A stretch of DNA of 64,000 nt. Source: Verrucomicrobiia bacterium. Its GTDB lineage: Bacteria > Verrucomicrobiota > Verrucomicrobiia > Palsa-1439. The notes beneath the pieces were generated by a model. The model was not told the origin of the DNA, ran no database searches, and saw only the letters and a list, made by a program, of their open reading frames with translations. Below are positions 7,888 through 14,949 of the stretch, piece by piece. The stretch is from positions 248,001 to 312,000 of the forward strand of contig JAJVHY010000020.1 in the NCBI GenBank assembly GCA_022072455.1. Direction: 5' to 3'. The position numbers were made by a program, and so were the translations under genes. Numbering within the stretch: position 1 is the stretch's first letter; every line of letters starts with the position of its first letter.

Positions 7888-8969
7888 ATTTCTCTCTCCA
7901 AGGCCGCAATGAACCGGCGATTCTCCGCCGGCAACCCCACCGTCACCCGCACCCACGCCGGCATCTTGTACGCGCGCATCGGGCGGACGATGACACCGCG
8001 TTGCTGCAGCCCGCGGAACACCTTGTCGCCGTCGCCAACATTAACGAGCATGAAATTCGCGCAACTCGGCACGAACTCCAGCTTCAGCCGGGTAAACTCC
8101 CTCTCGAAATACGCCAGCCCGCGCCGCGTCAACGCCTTCGTCTTTCGGATGTGCCCGGTATCATTCACCGCCGCCAACCCGCCGGCCAGCGCGAGGGAAT
8201 TCACATTAAACGGCTGCCGGACCCGCTGGAACAACGCGATGCACTCCGGCTGCGCCACGCCGTAACCGATTCTCAACCCGGCCAGCCCGACGATCTTCGA
8301 GAACGTCCGCAGCACCACGACGTTGTGCTTGAGCGCGTACTCAATGGACGGCGGCGGGTCATCGAGAAACTCGATATAGGCTTCGTCGAGCACGCAAACC
8401 ACATGCGCCGGCAAGCTTTTGATGAACGCGGTCAACTCGGCATTCTTCACCCGTGTTCCGGTCGGGTTGTTCGGGTTCGCGATGAACACCAGCTTCGTCT
8501 TCCCGGTAATGGCCGCGCGCATCGCCTTCAAGTCGTGGGTGTGACCGATAAACGGGACTTCGAGGCAACGCGCTTGGAACATCTGCGCCATGATCTTGTA
8601 GATGACAAACGCCCGATCCCCCGCCACGATTTCGTCCCCGGGCGCGACAAATGTGTGAAAGAGAAACTCAATAATCTCGTTGGAGCCGGTACCGAGGATG
8701 ATGTTCTCCATGCGGACGCCGAGCTTTTTCGCCAAGGCTTGCCGGAGATAAAAACCACCACCGTCGGGATACAGATGCGACGAAGTCAGCGCCTTCCGCA
8801 TCGCCGCAAGCGCTTTCGGCGACGGCCCAAGCGCATTCTCATTCGACGCCAGTTTGATGATACCGGACGGCTTCAGCCCGAGTTCACGCGCGACTTCCTC
8901 GATGGGACGGCCCGGCTCATACACTGGTACGTCACAGACGTATTGATTGGCAATGGATTGAAAACTCAC
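7884..8969 (-). CDS. hisC: histidinol-phosphate aminotransferase
   Basis: PLP-dependent class-II aminotransferase of 361 residues acting in histidine synthesis (imidazole acetol phosphate to histidinol phosphate). Visible motifs are IKLASNENALGPSPKA near residues 38-53, FIANPNNPTGT, LDEAYIEF and the PLP-lysine segment TFSKIVGLAGLRIGYG near residue 220. The start is GTG (8967-8969). No other his gene is in this window, so it may instead, or also, serve aromatic amino-acid transamination, as some HisC-like enzymes do; aroF lies two genes away. A GCTTTGACAG box sits just upstream. Confidence 0.93.
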   Translation of the reverse strand: MSFQSIANQYVCDVPVYEPGRPIEEVARELGLKPSGIIKLASNENALGPSPKALAAMRKALTSSHLYPDGGGFYLRQALAKKLGVRMENIILGTGSNEIIEFLFHTFVAPGDEIVAGDRAFVIYKIMAQMFQARCLEVPFIGHTHDLKAMRAAITGKTKLVFIANPNNPTGTRVKNAELTAFIKSLPAHVVCVLDEAYIEFLDDPPPSIEYALKHNVVVLRTFSKIVGLAGLRIGYGVAQPECIALFQRVRQPFNVNSLALAGGLAAVNDTGHIRKTKALTRRGLAYFEREFTRLKLEFVPSCANFMLVNVGDGDKVFRGLQQRGVIVRPMRAYKMPAWVRVTVGLPAENRRFIAALEREM

Positions 8970-8986
8970 GCGCGCAGTCTGTCAAA
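8970..8986 (-). promoter_or_regulatory. upstream box shared with the 10.6 kb epimerase gene
   Basis: On the minus strand GCTTTGACAG is followed shortly by CTGCGC directly before the hisC start. The same GCTTTGACAG plus CTGCGC arrangement precedes the epimerase gene start at 10,610. It could be a promoter or regulator element; the function is unknown. Confidence 0.3.
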
Positions 8987-9011
8987 GCCGGCGGGAGTGG
9001 TCAAACACTCA

Positions 9012-9080
9012 GTAGGGTGCGCTATTGCGCACCACCCGTGTGATTTAGCCATCCAATCGGTGCGCAATAGCGCACCCTAC
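9012..9080. repeat. perfect 22-bp inverted repeat (GTAGGG...CCCTAC element)
   Basis: The arm at 9012-9033 (begins GTAGGGTGCGC) is the exact reverse complement of the arm at 9059-9080 (ends GCGCACCCTAC), with a 25-base loop. Each arm can also fold by itself (GGTGCGC-AATA-GCGCACC). The right arm supplies the TAG stop of the 172-residue gene at 9077. This is REP- or MITE-like architecture. It shares GTAG/CTAC ends with the elements at 3.3, 18.8, 34.8 and 35.5 kb. Confidence 0.8.
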
Positions 9081-9595
9081 ACCACCCCAAACTTCGCCGC
9101 GTAGTCCGGGAACTTTGCCAAAAACACTTCCCCCAACCGTTGCCGGTCATCCGGCTGAAGCATCGCGAACGCGAGGACAACGTAAGCCAACCCCACTTCC
9201 GCCGCTTCCTTCTGCAGCAACTTCACCAACGCCTCCGGCTTGAGAAAGAGTCGCCCCTTCACATCGTCGCAAACGAGTGACACCCGTTCTGCCAACTTCG
9301 GATTGGTGACCGTCAGCCACTGCCAGATTGCGTTGTCGAGGTACGTGGCCCGGCTCGCCTGCAACGTCTTCCGCCCCGCCGGTGAGTTGAACAAACTCAG
9401 GAGCAACTCCTGCAACTTAGCCGGATCAATCGCAAACGAAGTTGCCGGTTTGCCGGGCCAGTTCGCTTTCTTGCAGAAGTTCTTGATGCCATGCCGGAGG
9501 CTTTCCTCGGAATAAAACTCCGCCAACAATTCTTTGTTGTTCAGCAACGGGCACAGCGGACCGTCCAGATTAAAAGGGTAACACGAAGCGTTCAT
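9077..9595 (-). CDS. hypothetical protein (172 residues)
   Basis: Soluble alpha-rich protein of unknown family. It starts MNASCYPFNLDGPLCPLLNN and later has LLSLFNSPAGRKTLQASRAT and VGLAYVVLAFAMLQPDDRQR. There is no signal peptide or catalytic motif. The ATG at 9593-9595 avoids the 35-base overlap with the upstream epimerase gene that a start at 9673 would cause. Its TAG stop lies inside the palindromic element arm at 9059-9080, so the C-terminus (FPDYAAKFGVV) may have been altered by the repeat. It is probably co-transcribed with the epimerase gene, 43 bases upstream. Confidence 0.65.
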   Translation of the reverse strand: MNASCYPFNLDGPLCPLLNNKELLAEFYSEESLRHGIKNFCKKANWPGKPATSFAIDPAKLQELLLSLFNSPAGRKTLQASRATYLDNAIWQWLTVTNPKLAERVSLVCDDVKGRLFLKPEALVKLLQKEAAEVGLAYVVLAFAMLQPDDRQRLGEVFLAKFPDYAAKFGVV

Positions 9596-9638
9596 CAGGG
9601 GTCGCACTGTGACAAACCCGGCCGACCGGGTCAACGTC

Positions 9639-10610
9639 TTACCGGGTCCGCCACGCCGTGATGATCTGGTCAATCAACGCGTCGGTCTTCGGATTGAGGG
9701 CTTGATCCTCGGGATGTGCACGCAACCAGGTGATTGATTCACGAATGCCGGTCGCGAAGTCTTTCCGACAAACATACTCCGGCACAAAGCGCTTGAGCTT
9801 GGAGTTATCGAAGATGGCCGGTTCGATCTTGTCGCCCTTCAGCCCGCCGGTCAGTTCGGGAAATTTCTGACAGATGAAATCTACCGGCACCTTTTCCACA
9901 ACCGGCTGCACCCCCAGCGCTAAGCCGACCTCTGCGTAAATCTGATTCCACGTCAACGCCTCGTCGCTCGTGATGTGAAACGTCTCGCCGACGGCGCGCT
10001 CCTTGCCCACCAATCCCGCCAGTCCCACCGCGAAATCCTGAGACGAAGTCAATGTCCACGGATTCTCGCCGTCGTTGGCGACAAAGACCGGCGCACCCCG
10101 CTCCAGTCTGGCCGCAAACGTGTACCCCACACTCCCCGCCTGATTCGGAATCCACTTTTTCGAGTACGTGTGCGACGGCCGCACGATCGTCACCGGCAAG
10201 TCCTGTTTGGCCAACCACTCCTCACACCGCAGCTTTTTCTGCGCATACTCGGAGTAGAAATTCCCCAGCGGTGTTTTCTCCGTGATCGGCAATTGCCGGT
10301 GCGGCTTCGCGTACACCGTCGCGGAACTGATGAAAATGTATTGGCGAATGTTACCCGCGAACACTGCGAAATCCACTTCGAGGTCCGGCAAGTCATACCC
10401 GAGGAAATTGATGACCACATCGAACGTTTCTCCTGCGAGCGCGCCGCGCAACGCGTCCCGATTCCGCCGGTCCGCCGTGAAACTCCGGTACGCCGCCGGC
10501 ACCGCCGCGTTGCCGCGCGAGACGACACCAATCTGATGCCCGCGCTCATGCAGCAACGCCGCACAATCCGTCGAGATATTCCCCGTACCGCCGATAAAGA
10601 GGATGTTCAT
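9639..10610 (-). CDS. NAD-dependent epimerase/dehydratase family protein (extended SDR)
   Basis: Extended short-chain dehydrogenase of 323 residues. The N-terminal Rossmann motif GGTGNIS is at residues 7-13, and the region around FISSATVYAK and FYSEYAQKKLRCEE provides the expected Ser/Tyr/Lys catalytic set. Members related to this type act on nucleotide sugars or are chloroplast-type CSP41/mRNA-binding SDRs; the substrate is unknown here. The start is ATG at 10,608-10,610. A diverged, truncated copy of its first 37 codons lies at 11,796-11,909. The gene is divergent from the zeta-like toxin gene across about 70 bases. Confidence 0.88.
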   Translation of the reverse strand: MNILFIGGTGNISTDCAALLHERGHQIGVVSRGNAAVPAAYRSFTADRRNRDALRGALAGETFDVVINFLGYDLPDLEVDFAVFAGNIRQYIFISSATVYAKPHRQLPITEKTPLGNFYSEYAQKKLRCEEWLAKQDLPVTIVRPSHTYSKKWIPNQAGSVGYTFAARLERGAPVFVANDGENPWTLTSSQDFAVGLAGLVGKERAVGETFHITSDEALTWNQIYAEVGLALGVQPVVEKVPVDFICQKFPELTGGLKGDKIEPAIFDNSKLKRFVPEYVCRKDFATGIRESITWLRAHPEDQALNPKTDALIDQIITAWRTR

Positions 10611-10632
10611 GCGCAGCAGAGACTGTCAAAGC
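10611..10632 (-). promoter_or_regulatory. upstream box shared with hisC
   Basis: The minus strand reads GCTTTGACAG (10,623-10,632), then CTGCGC directly before the epimerase ATG, as upstream of hisC at 8970-8986. Candidate promoter or regulator site; function unknown. Confidence 0.3.
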
Positions 10633-10657
10633 TGGCAAGTCCGGTCAAATCTGATTC

Positions 10658-10676
10658 TTGCATGCGTTCCATGCAA
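10658..10676. promoter_or_regulatory. operator-like palindrome in front of the toxin gene
   Basis: TTGCATG (10,658-10,664) and CATGCAA (10,670-10,676) are exact reverse complements separated by CGTTC. The site lies in the divergent promoter region, five bases before the first ATG of the toxin gene, a usual place for an autoregulator operator of a toxin-antitoxin module. Confidence 0.5.
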
Positions 10677-10680
10677 CGTT

Positions 10681-11280
10681 ATGATGCGCGCGCCAATGCC
10701 AGCTCGAAAATTCCAACCGAACCTCTACATCATTGCCGGACCGAACGGCGCTGGCAAAACCACGTTCGCGCGGAAGTTTCTACCGCACTACGCCGATTGT
10801 CAGGAGTTTGTGAATGCCGATCTGATTGCCAGCGGGATTTCGCCTTTCGCCCCCGAATCGGCAGGATTTCGCGCCGGCCGGCTGATGCTGGAGCAAATCC
10901 ACAAGCTCGGCCAGCGCGGCGTCGATTTCGGCTTTGAGACCACGCTGGCAGGTACGGCCTATCTCCCGCTCCTGCGGCGGTCGAAGGCAAAAGGCTATGC
11001 GGTTCATCTGTTCTTCCTCTGGATTCCCACCAGCGAAATGGCGTTGGCCCGCGTCGCCGACCGGGTCCGGCAAGGCGGTCACAACGTGCCGGCCGCCGTC
11101 GTCCGCCGGCGGTTCGCCAGAGCGCTACGGAATTTTCTGACGAAATACCGGCCGCTGCTGGATACGTGGATTCTGTTCGACAACTCGACGGAAACCCCGC
11201 AAGTCATCGCCGCAGAAGAAGCCGGCAAGATTCGGATCGTAAACGAACGCTTGTTTGCTACATTGACTCAGGATCAATGA
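10681..11280 (+). CDS. zeta-toxin-like P-loop kinase
   Basis: P-loop protein of about 200 residues resembling the small zeta/AAA-type toxin kinases. The Walker A motif GPNGAGKTT follows the strand NLYIIA about 20 residues in. VNADLIASGISPF and FGFETTLAG match the substrate-binding segments of zeta-type proteins, and VADRVRQGGHNVPAAVVRRR resembles the Arg-rich lid. Zeta toxins phosphorylate UDP-sugar precursors of peptidoglycan; that activity is inferred only from family. ATGs at 10,681, 10,684 and 10,696 are possible; none has a clear ribosome site. The stop overlaps the next small gene by ATGA. The module has the host-typical 7-mer TTGCCGG, unlike the ABC-3C island. Confidence 0.8.
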   Translation: MMRAPMPARKFQPNLYIIAGPNGAGKTTFARKFLPHYADCQEFVNADLIASGISPFAPESAGFRAGRLMLEQIHKLGQRGVDFGFETTLAGTAYLPLLRRSKAKGYAVHLFFLWIPTSEMALARVADRVRQGGHNVPAAVVRRRFARALRNFLTKYRPLLDTWILFDNSTETPQVIAAEEAGKIRIVNERLFATLTQDQ

Positions 11281-11477
11281 AGAAGAACGACAAGAAGAAA
11301 TCGCCTCCGTCGCTGCTCGCCAAGGCTGAGCGCGCCCTGCGCGAAGCCGTCGCCGAAGTCATCGAATCGCACCGGCGCGACGGCGAACCGCTAATCGTCT
11401 GGCGCGACGGGAAAGTCGCGCGTGTCTTCCCCGACCGTTCACTCGTCCGCGAAACTCGCGCCCGTTACGGTAAGTGA
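11277..11477 (+). CDS. small protein, putative antitoxin partner
   Basis: Lys/Arg-rich protein of 66 residues starting MKKNDKKKSPPSLLAKAERA and ending RDGKVARVFPDRSLVRETRA. The first half is helical and charged; the second has WRDGKVARVFP, a pattern common in small partners of zeta-like kinases. Its ATG overlaps the toxin stop (ATGA), so the pair is translationally coupled with toxin first. The antitoxin role rests on position and size only. It is too short for confident family assignment. Confidence 0.65.
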   Translation: MKKNDKKKSPPSLLAKAERALREAVAEVIESHRRDGEPLIVWRDGKVARVFPDRSLVRETRARYGK

Positions 11478-11495
11478 TTCTTGCCGGCGGTTAAC

Positions 11496-11792
11496 ATGCA
11501 ACTCAACCCGCGCATCAAAGCCGTCCAGCCGCAGCCAGACTACAAGCTGCGGCTCACGTTCACCAACGGTGAAGTGCGCCTGTTCGACGTGAAACCGTAC
11601 CTCTCGAAGGGCATCTTCCAGCAACTCCAAGTCTTCAACTCCGTCCGCCCGTTACTCGGCAGCATCCAATGGTCAAACGAAGCCGACCTCTGCCCCGACA
11701 CGCTCTACGAGAAAAGCGTTCCCGTTTCCGCCGGCAATCAGCGCCCGTTACAAGTCGCCGAATCGCGCGCCACGTACGGGCGTAAGAAGTAA
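11496..11792 (+). CDS. DUF2442 domain protein
   Basis: Protein of 98 residues matching the DUF2442 pattern: MQLNPRIKAVQPQPDYKLRL, then TFTNGEVRLFDVKPYL, FNSVRPLLGSIQW and CPDTLYEKSV. DUF2442 proteins are often encoded in toxin-antitoxin-like pairs, commonly with DUF4160 partners. Here it follows a zeta-like toxin and its putative antitoxin with 18 bases between, so it may be a third component or an independent passenger. The ATG at 11,496 is better than a TTG at 11,481. The C-terminus after the domain is a short basic extension. Confidence 0.82.
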   Translation: MQLNPRIKAVQPQPDYKLRLTFTNGEVRLFDVKPYLSKGIFQQLQVFNSVRPLLGSIQWSNEADLCPDTLYEKSVPVSAGNQRPLQVAESRATYGRKK

Positions 11793-11795
11793 CTA

Positions 11796-11909
11796 TCAGA
11801 CAAGGGCGTCGCCGCGTGTGACGACGTCGACCTGATGCCCGCGTTCGTGCAGCAGCGCCGCACGATCCGTCGAGATATTCCCCGTGCCGCCGATGAAAAG
11901 GATGCTCAT
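11796..11909 (-). pseudogene. truncated second copy of the epimerase gene 5' end
   Basis: On the minus strand the frame reads MSILFIGGTGNISTD, RAALLHERGHQVDVV and then TRGDALV followed by TGA. This matches the first 37 codons of the epimerase gene at 9639-10,610, with several substitutions. The homology also continues upstream of the ATG (GCAGAGACT). The copy is cut after codon 37. It lies between the toxin module and the ABC-3C island, so the toxin module is bracketed by two diverged copies of the same gene start. Confidence 0.85.
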
Positions 11910-11931
11910 ATGTGGCAGAGACTCTGCCTAA

Positions 11932-13725
11932 TCAAAATCGCGCCATCCTGAATAGACGTCCATCATCCCCTTGGTCGTGAAGTTCGCGAACTATCTCGTC
12001 AGGGGGGAAGTCGATCTTCTGGTCCTTCTCGTCACGCGGAAGATCATCTTCAATCACAGTCAGAATATATTGAAGTTCGTGCTCCAAACAGGCTTTTCGG
12101 ACAGTGGAAAGCCATTGAACTTTTCGTCGATTGTCTTCTGTCTCGAACGCACCGTCGTGATAAATGAAATGGAAAAATGGCTCTTGAGAGCAAGCGGTGG
12201 TGACTGATAAGTCAAAAGCCATACATAGAAATTTTTTGTACGTTGTTCCCTCTGACTCGCTCGTGAAAGTGTCTTCCTGATCGCCCTCCTGGAATTCCGC
12301 TTTAAACTCAAGGTTACCGCTATCGTTGACCCTAACGTACGGTTCCGCTTTACGGATAAGCACCTCGCGAATGATCTTAGCGAATCTTAGTCGGATATCA
12401 CGAAAACGCTCAGTACCACTCCGGACTATCTCTCCGATCTTGTCAGAACACTCACTGATATCAGCCAACGTTTTCTTAATTTGGGCATTCAGCTTCAACA
12501 TCTCATCCAGGCGTTGAAACTTTTCTTTCATCAAAGCAAGACGCGCCCGATCTTGATCAAGGGAGCTTTGAAGTTGTTTGTATTTCTTCAACGAATCCCG
12601 CTGATTAAGAACAGAGAGGTACTCCTTACGCTTTGCACTTAGTACGGTATGTTCCAATTCAGCTTTTGTCAGTCGTTCGCGGAGTTCTTTAATTCGAACT
12701 TCAAGATGTTGCCGTCGCTCTTTGATGATTCGGTCATTGAAACTTACAAGCTCTTCATAGCTGTGTTTGAGCTCATCAGGAAAGAATAGGCCCGCCTCCT
12801 GAAACACTGCATCAATCTCGGACACGTTGAAGTGCAGTTCGGTCTGCGCACCAGCTTCGGCCTCGTCCAAATCAAAGCGTAAGTTATAAAGCTCCGTGTT
12901 TAGCTCGCCGATGCGTCGCTCAACCTCGTCTGCAAGCTCTGTGGCCATTCCGGCCTCTTTTTCGCGGAAATCGAATTCATCTAGCCCCTGCTGTTTCACC
13001 TGTACTTCATCTTGTTTGATCTCAATCTGACCTTTTAGGCGGTCATAATCGCTTTCATCAAGATTGACCTCACCCCTAGCTTCCGCATACCGCGCCCGAA
13101 GTTTTTCAACTTCTTCATCGAGCTCGTATTTGTGAGTCAATAATGCTGAATCAAAGCCAAGAACATGTGCAACATATGGTTTCCAGTCTTTGTCCTTTCC
13201 CTTCGAAAAGCGGCTGAGCTGAAAGACATCGCGAAAGTCCTCCTGCTTACGCATGAAATACCCGCAGCCCTTCCGGTACGACCAAGGCTTTACCAGCGTG
13301 AGATTTAGCGTTCCATCCAACCATGTAACTGCCCGATCAAACGGCAACCGGTTATGATCCCACTCGTTATCTGGAGTCTTTGTGAAGTCCGCATTCGGTT
13401 CAGCATGTTTCTTGAAACTAATCTTGGATGGCTCGTCTACGCTACGACGAATGGTCACGTAGCCGCCGTTTTGTAGGCCAAGTTCAAGAAAGAAAACAAA
13501 ATCAGCGAACCTATCTTTGTGTTTTTTGAGAAAGAATTCCCTGTCAGGTTGCGTCAAAAGGCAGAAATCAAGCAAATCAATCAACAACGTCTTACCGAGA
13601 TTGTGTGAGTCCTTGGTTGTGTCTTTGCGATTCTGAACACGCGCGAGAATAACATTCACTCCCCGCCGGAACCGAATGGCGGGGAAGATTTTCGGCTTGT
13701 TCGAGTAGATTTTGCTGAAAATCAT
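11932..13725 (-). CDS. ABC-3C system ABC ATPase (DUF2326 domain)
   Basis: SMC/RecN-like ABC ATPase of 597 residues. The Walker A-like segment SHNLGKTLLIDLLDFCLL is at residues 40-57, in the shortened form usual in this family. A long charged coiled-coil region spans roughly residues 200-430. The C-terminal DUF2326 domain (about 460-597) has GTTYKKFLCMAFDLSV, FIYHDGAFE and the final DDGRLFRMARF. Proteins of this kind are the ATPase of predicted three-component ABC (ABC-3C) conflict systems. The gene overlaps the middle component by ATGA (13,722-13,725). Its DNA is visibly more AT-rich than the flanks. Function in defence is inferred from family and operon structure. Confidence 0.9.
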   Translation of the reverse strand: MIFSKIYSNKPKIFPAIRFRRGVNVILARVQNRKDTTKDSHNLGKTLLIDLLDFCLLTQPDREFFLKKHKDRFADFVFFLELGLQNGGYVTIRRSVDEPSKISFKKHAEPNADFTKTPDNEWDHNRLPFDRAVTWLDGTLNLTLVKPWSYRKGCGYFMRKQEDFRDVFQLSRFSKGKDKDWKPYVAHVLGFDSALLTHKYELDEEVEKLRARYAEARGEVNLDESDYDRLKGQIEIKQDEVQVKQQGLDEFDFREKEAGMATELADEVERRIGELNTELYNLRFDLDEAEAGAQTELHFNVSEIDAVFQEAGLFFPDELKHSYEELVSFNDRIIKERRQHLEVRIKELRERLTKAELEHTVLSAKRKEYLSVLNQRDSLKKYKQLQSSLDQDRARLALMKEKFQRLDEMLKLNAQIKKTLADISECSDKIGEIVRSGTERFRDIRLRFAKIIREVLIRKAEPYVRVNDSGNLEFKAEFQEGDQEDTFTSESEGTTYKKFLCMAFDLSVTTACSQEPFFHFIYHDGAFETEDNRRKVQWLSTVRKACLEHELQYILTVIEDDLPRDEKDQKIDFPPDEIVRELHDQGDDGRLFRMARF

Positions 13726-13979
13726 TTCGAGGTCTTTGGTGTTGGAGCCAGATACTCAAAAGTATCCGTTTGTGGGTGATAATCGATGCGCCCAAGTAGG
13801 AATAAAAAATCGATCGCAGGCAAGAACCATACCTCTGCGTCAACTCCCGCCTCTTGTCGCACTTTCTTGAGAAGGGTCGTGCAACCCTCAACCCGGTACC
13901 GTTGGAGATGTGCCAACACAACTGCCGCGATTCGGACAACACACACGTTCAGATTCAAATGTTTGCCCGGCCTAATCAT
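13722..13979 (-). CDS. ABC-3C middle component (MC6-like)
   Basis: Small protein of 85 residues starting MIRPGKHLNLNVCVVRIAA and later showing WFLPAIDFLFLLGRIDYHP. This fits the winged-helix-like middle component that links effector and ABC ATPase in ABC-3C systems, where members commonly start with a Pro-Gly/Asp-Lys-His motif. It overlaps both neighbours by four bases (ATGA at each end), as expected for a stoichiometric complex. The subtype number is my best recollection, not a search result. Confidence 0.8.
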   Translation of the reverse strand: MIRPGKHLNLNVCVVRIAAVVLAHLQRYRVEGCTTLLKKVRQEAGVDAEVWFLPAIDFLFLLGRIDYHPQTDTFEYLAPTPKTSK

Positions 13980-14923
13980 TCGCTCTTCTTACCGATGTCG
14001 CAGTTAGCATACATATAGTGCAACAACACTCTCAGGACACGCTTCTTCCCGAGTTGTTGAAACTTAGCATCAGTCAGGCAAATTGCGTCGCACAACTGTT
14101 CAATTACGAGGTCGAACGATGGAAAACGGTCGCGGAACGCCATGGCCTTACCTTGAATCTCAGCGGCTGCCTCGTGGTAGCGTTCTGCCAATACTCGATT
14201 TCTCGGATTCTCTAAAAACGCCTTGATGGCGGCAAAATGGGGTTCGGATTTATCTCGGATTGACGCGTTGAAATAGTCTTTTGTTAGCCTGTTTATCTTA
14301 TTCTTCGTTGCAATCCCTTTATAGCCCTTGAAGTCCCATCGGGAAGTGGCAGTTGCCAAGGCTTCCGACCGCTTATTGTATAGAATCTCTATAACCTCTC
14401 GAAGTTCAACTGGGTCGACTCGAAAGGGAATTAGCAACGCATCCAAACCATATCGGGTTACTACCTCGTTCATATCAGCAAGCCAGCCATCCAGCTCTTC
14501 AGAACCTCGGAGGTGGACCGATTTGCAACCCACCTTTTTGAGGAGCTCTTTCTCTAGATCGGTTGACGAATCCCCAGACCGCCGACGGTTACTGAAGATA
14601 ATCCAGTGATCAAGTTCGCCTTTTTTTCTCAGCTTTATGGCTTTTGGAACTTCTACTTTCAATAACTGGCGCTGGAACGCTGCATCCGCAAAAGTCGATG
14701 ACTCATCTTGCGTCAGCTTGGCTTGGATAATGAACTTCCCCGTTAGAGGCTTAGTTTCACTTGGAAACCGATTAGCCTTTCCTGCGAAACGACCATCACG
14801 ACCACCATCTCTGCCTTTAGCGAACTTTTCGACGCCTTCGCCGAGCAAATACCGGGAGATGTCCCAGACCAAGTCTTGAAAAAGATACTCTGAAGCGAGT
14901 CGGTGATATGGGAAGCGCGCCAC
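13976..14923 (-). CDS. ABC-3C effector with Mrr-like restriction-endonuclease domain
   Basis: Effector of 315 residues. The N-terminal domain has FQDLVWDISRYLLG, then GRDGGRDG (residues 37-44) and FIIQAK (64-69), which is the PD-(D/E)xK nuclease pattern with a Gln-x-Lys third motif. The C-terminal half (about 150-315) is helical and would be the domain that contacts the middle component. The start is GTG at 14,921-14,923; the frame is open further upstream but lacks a better codon. It is the first gene of the effector-MC-ATPase operon and overlaps the middle component by ATGA. Likely role: DNA cleavage when the ABC ATPase senses an invader or damaged replication, inferred from family. Confidence 0.85.
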   Translation of the reverse strand: MARFPYHRLASEYLFQDLVWDISRYLLGEGVEKFAKGRDGGRDGRFAGKANRFPSETKPLTGKFIIQAKLTQDESSTFADAAFQRQLLKVEVPKAIKLRKKGELDHWIIFSNRRRSGDSSTDLEKELLKKVGCKSVHLRGSEELDGWLADMNEVVTRYGLDALLIPFRVDPVELREVIEILYNKRSEALATATSRWDFKGYKGIATKNKINRLTKDYFNASIRDKSEPHFAAIKAFLENPRNRVLAERYHEAAAEIQGKAMAFRDRFPSFDLVIEQLCDAICLTDAKFQQLGKKRVLRVLLHYMYANCDIGKKSE

Positions 14924-14949
14924 GTTTCGATATCCAATAGTCGACGAAT

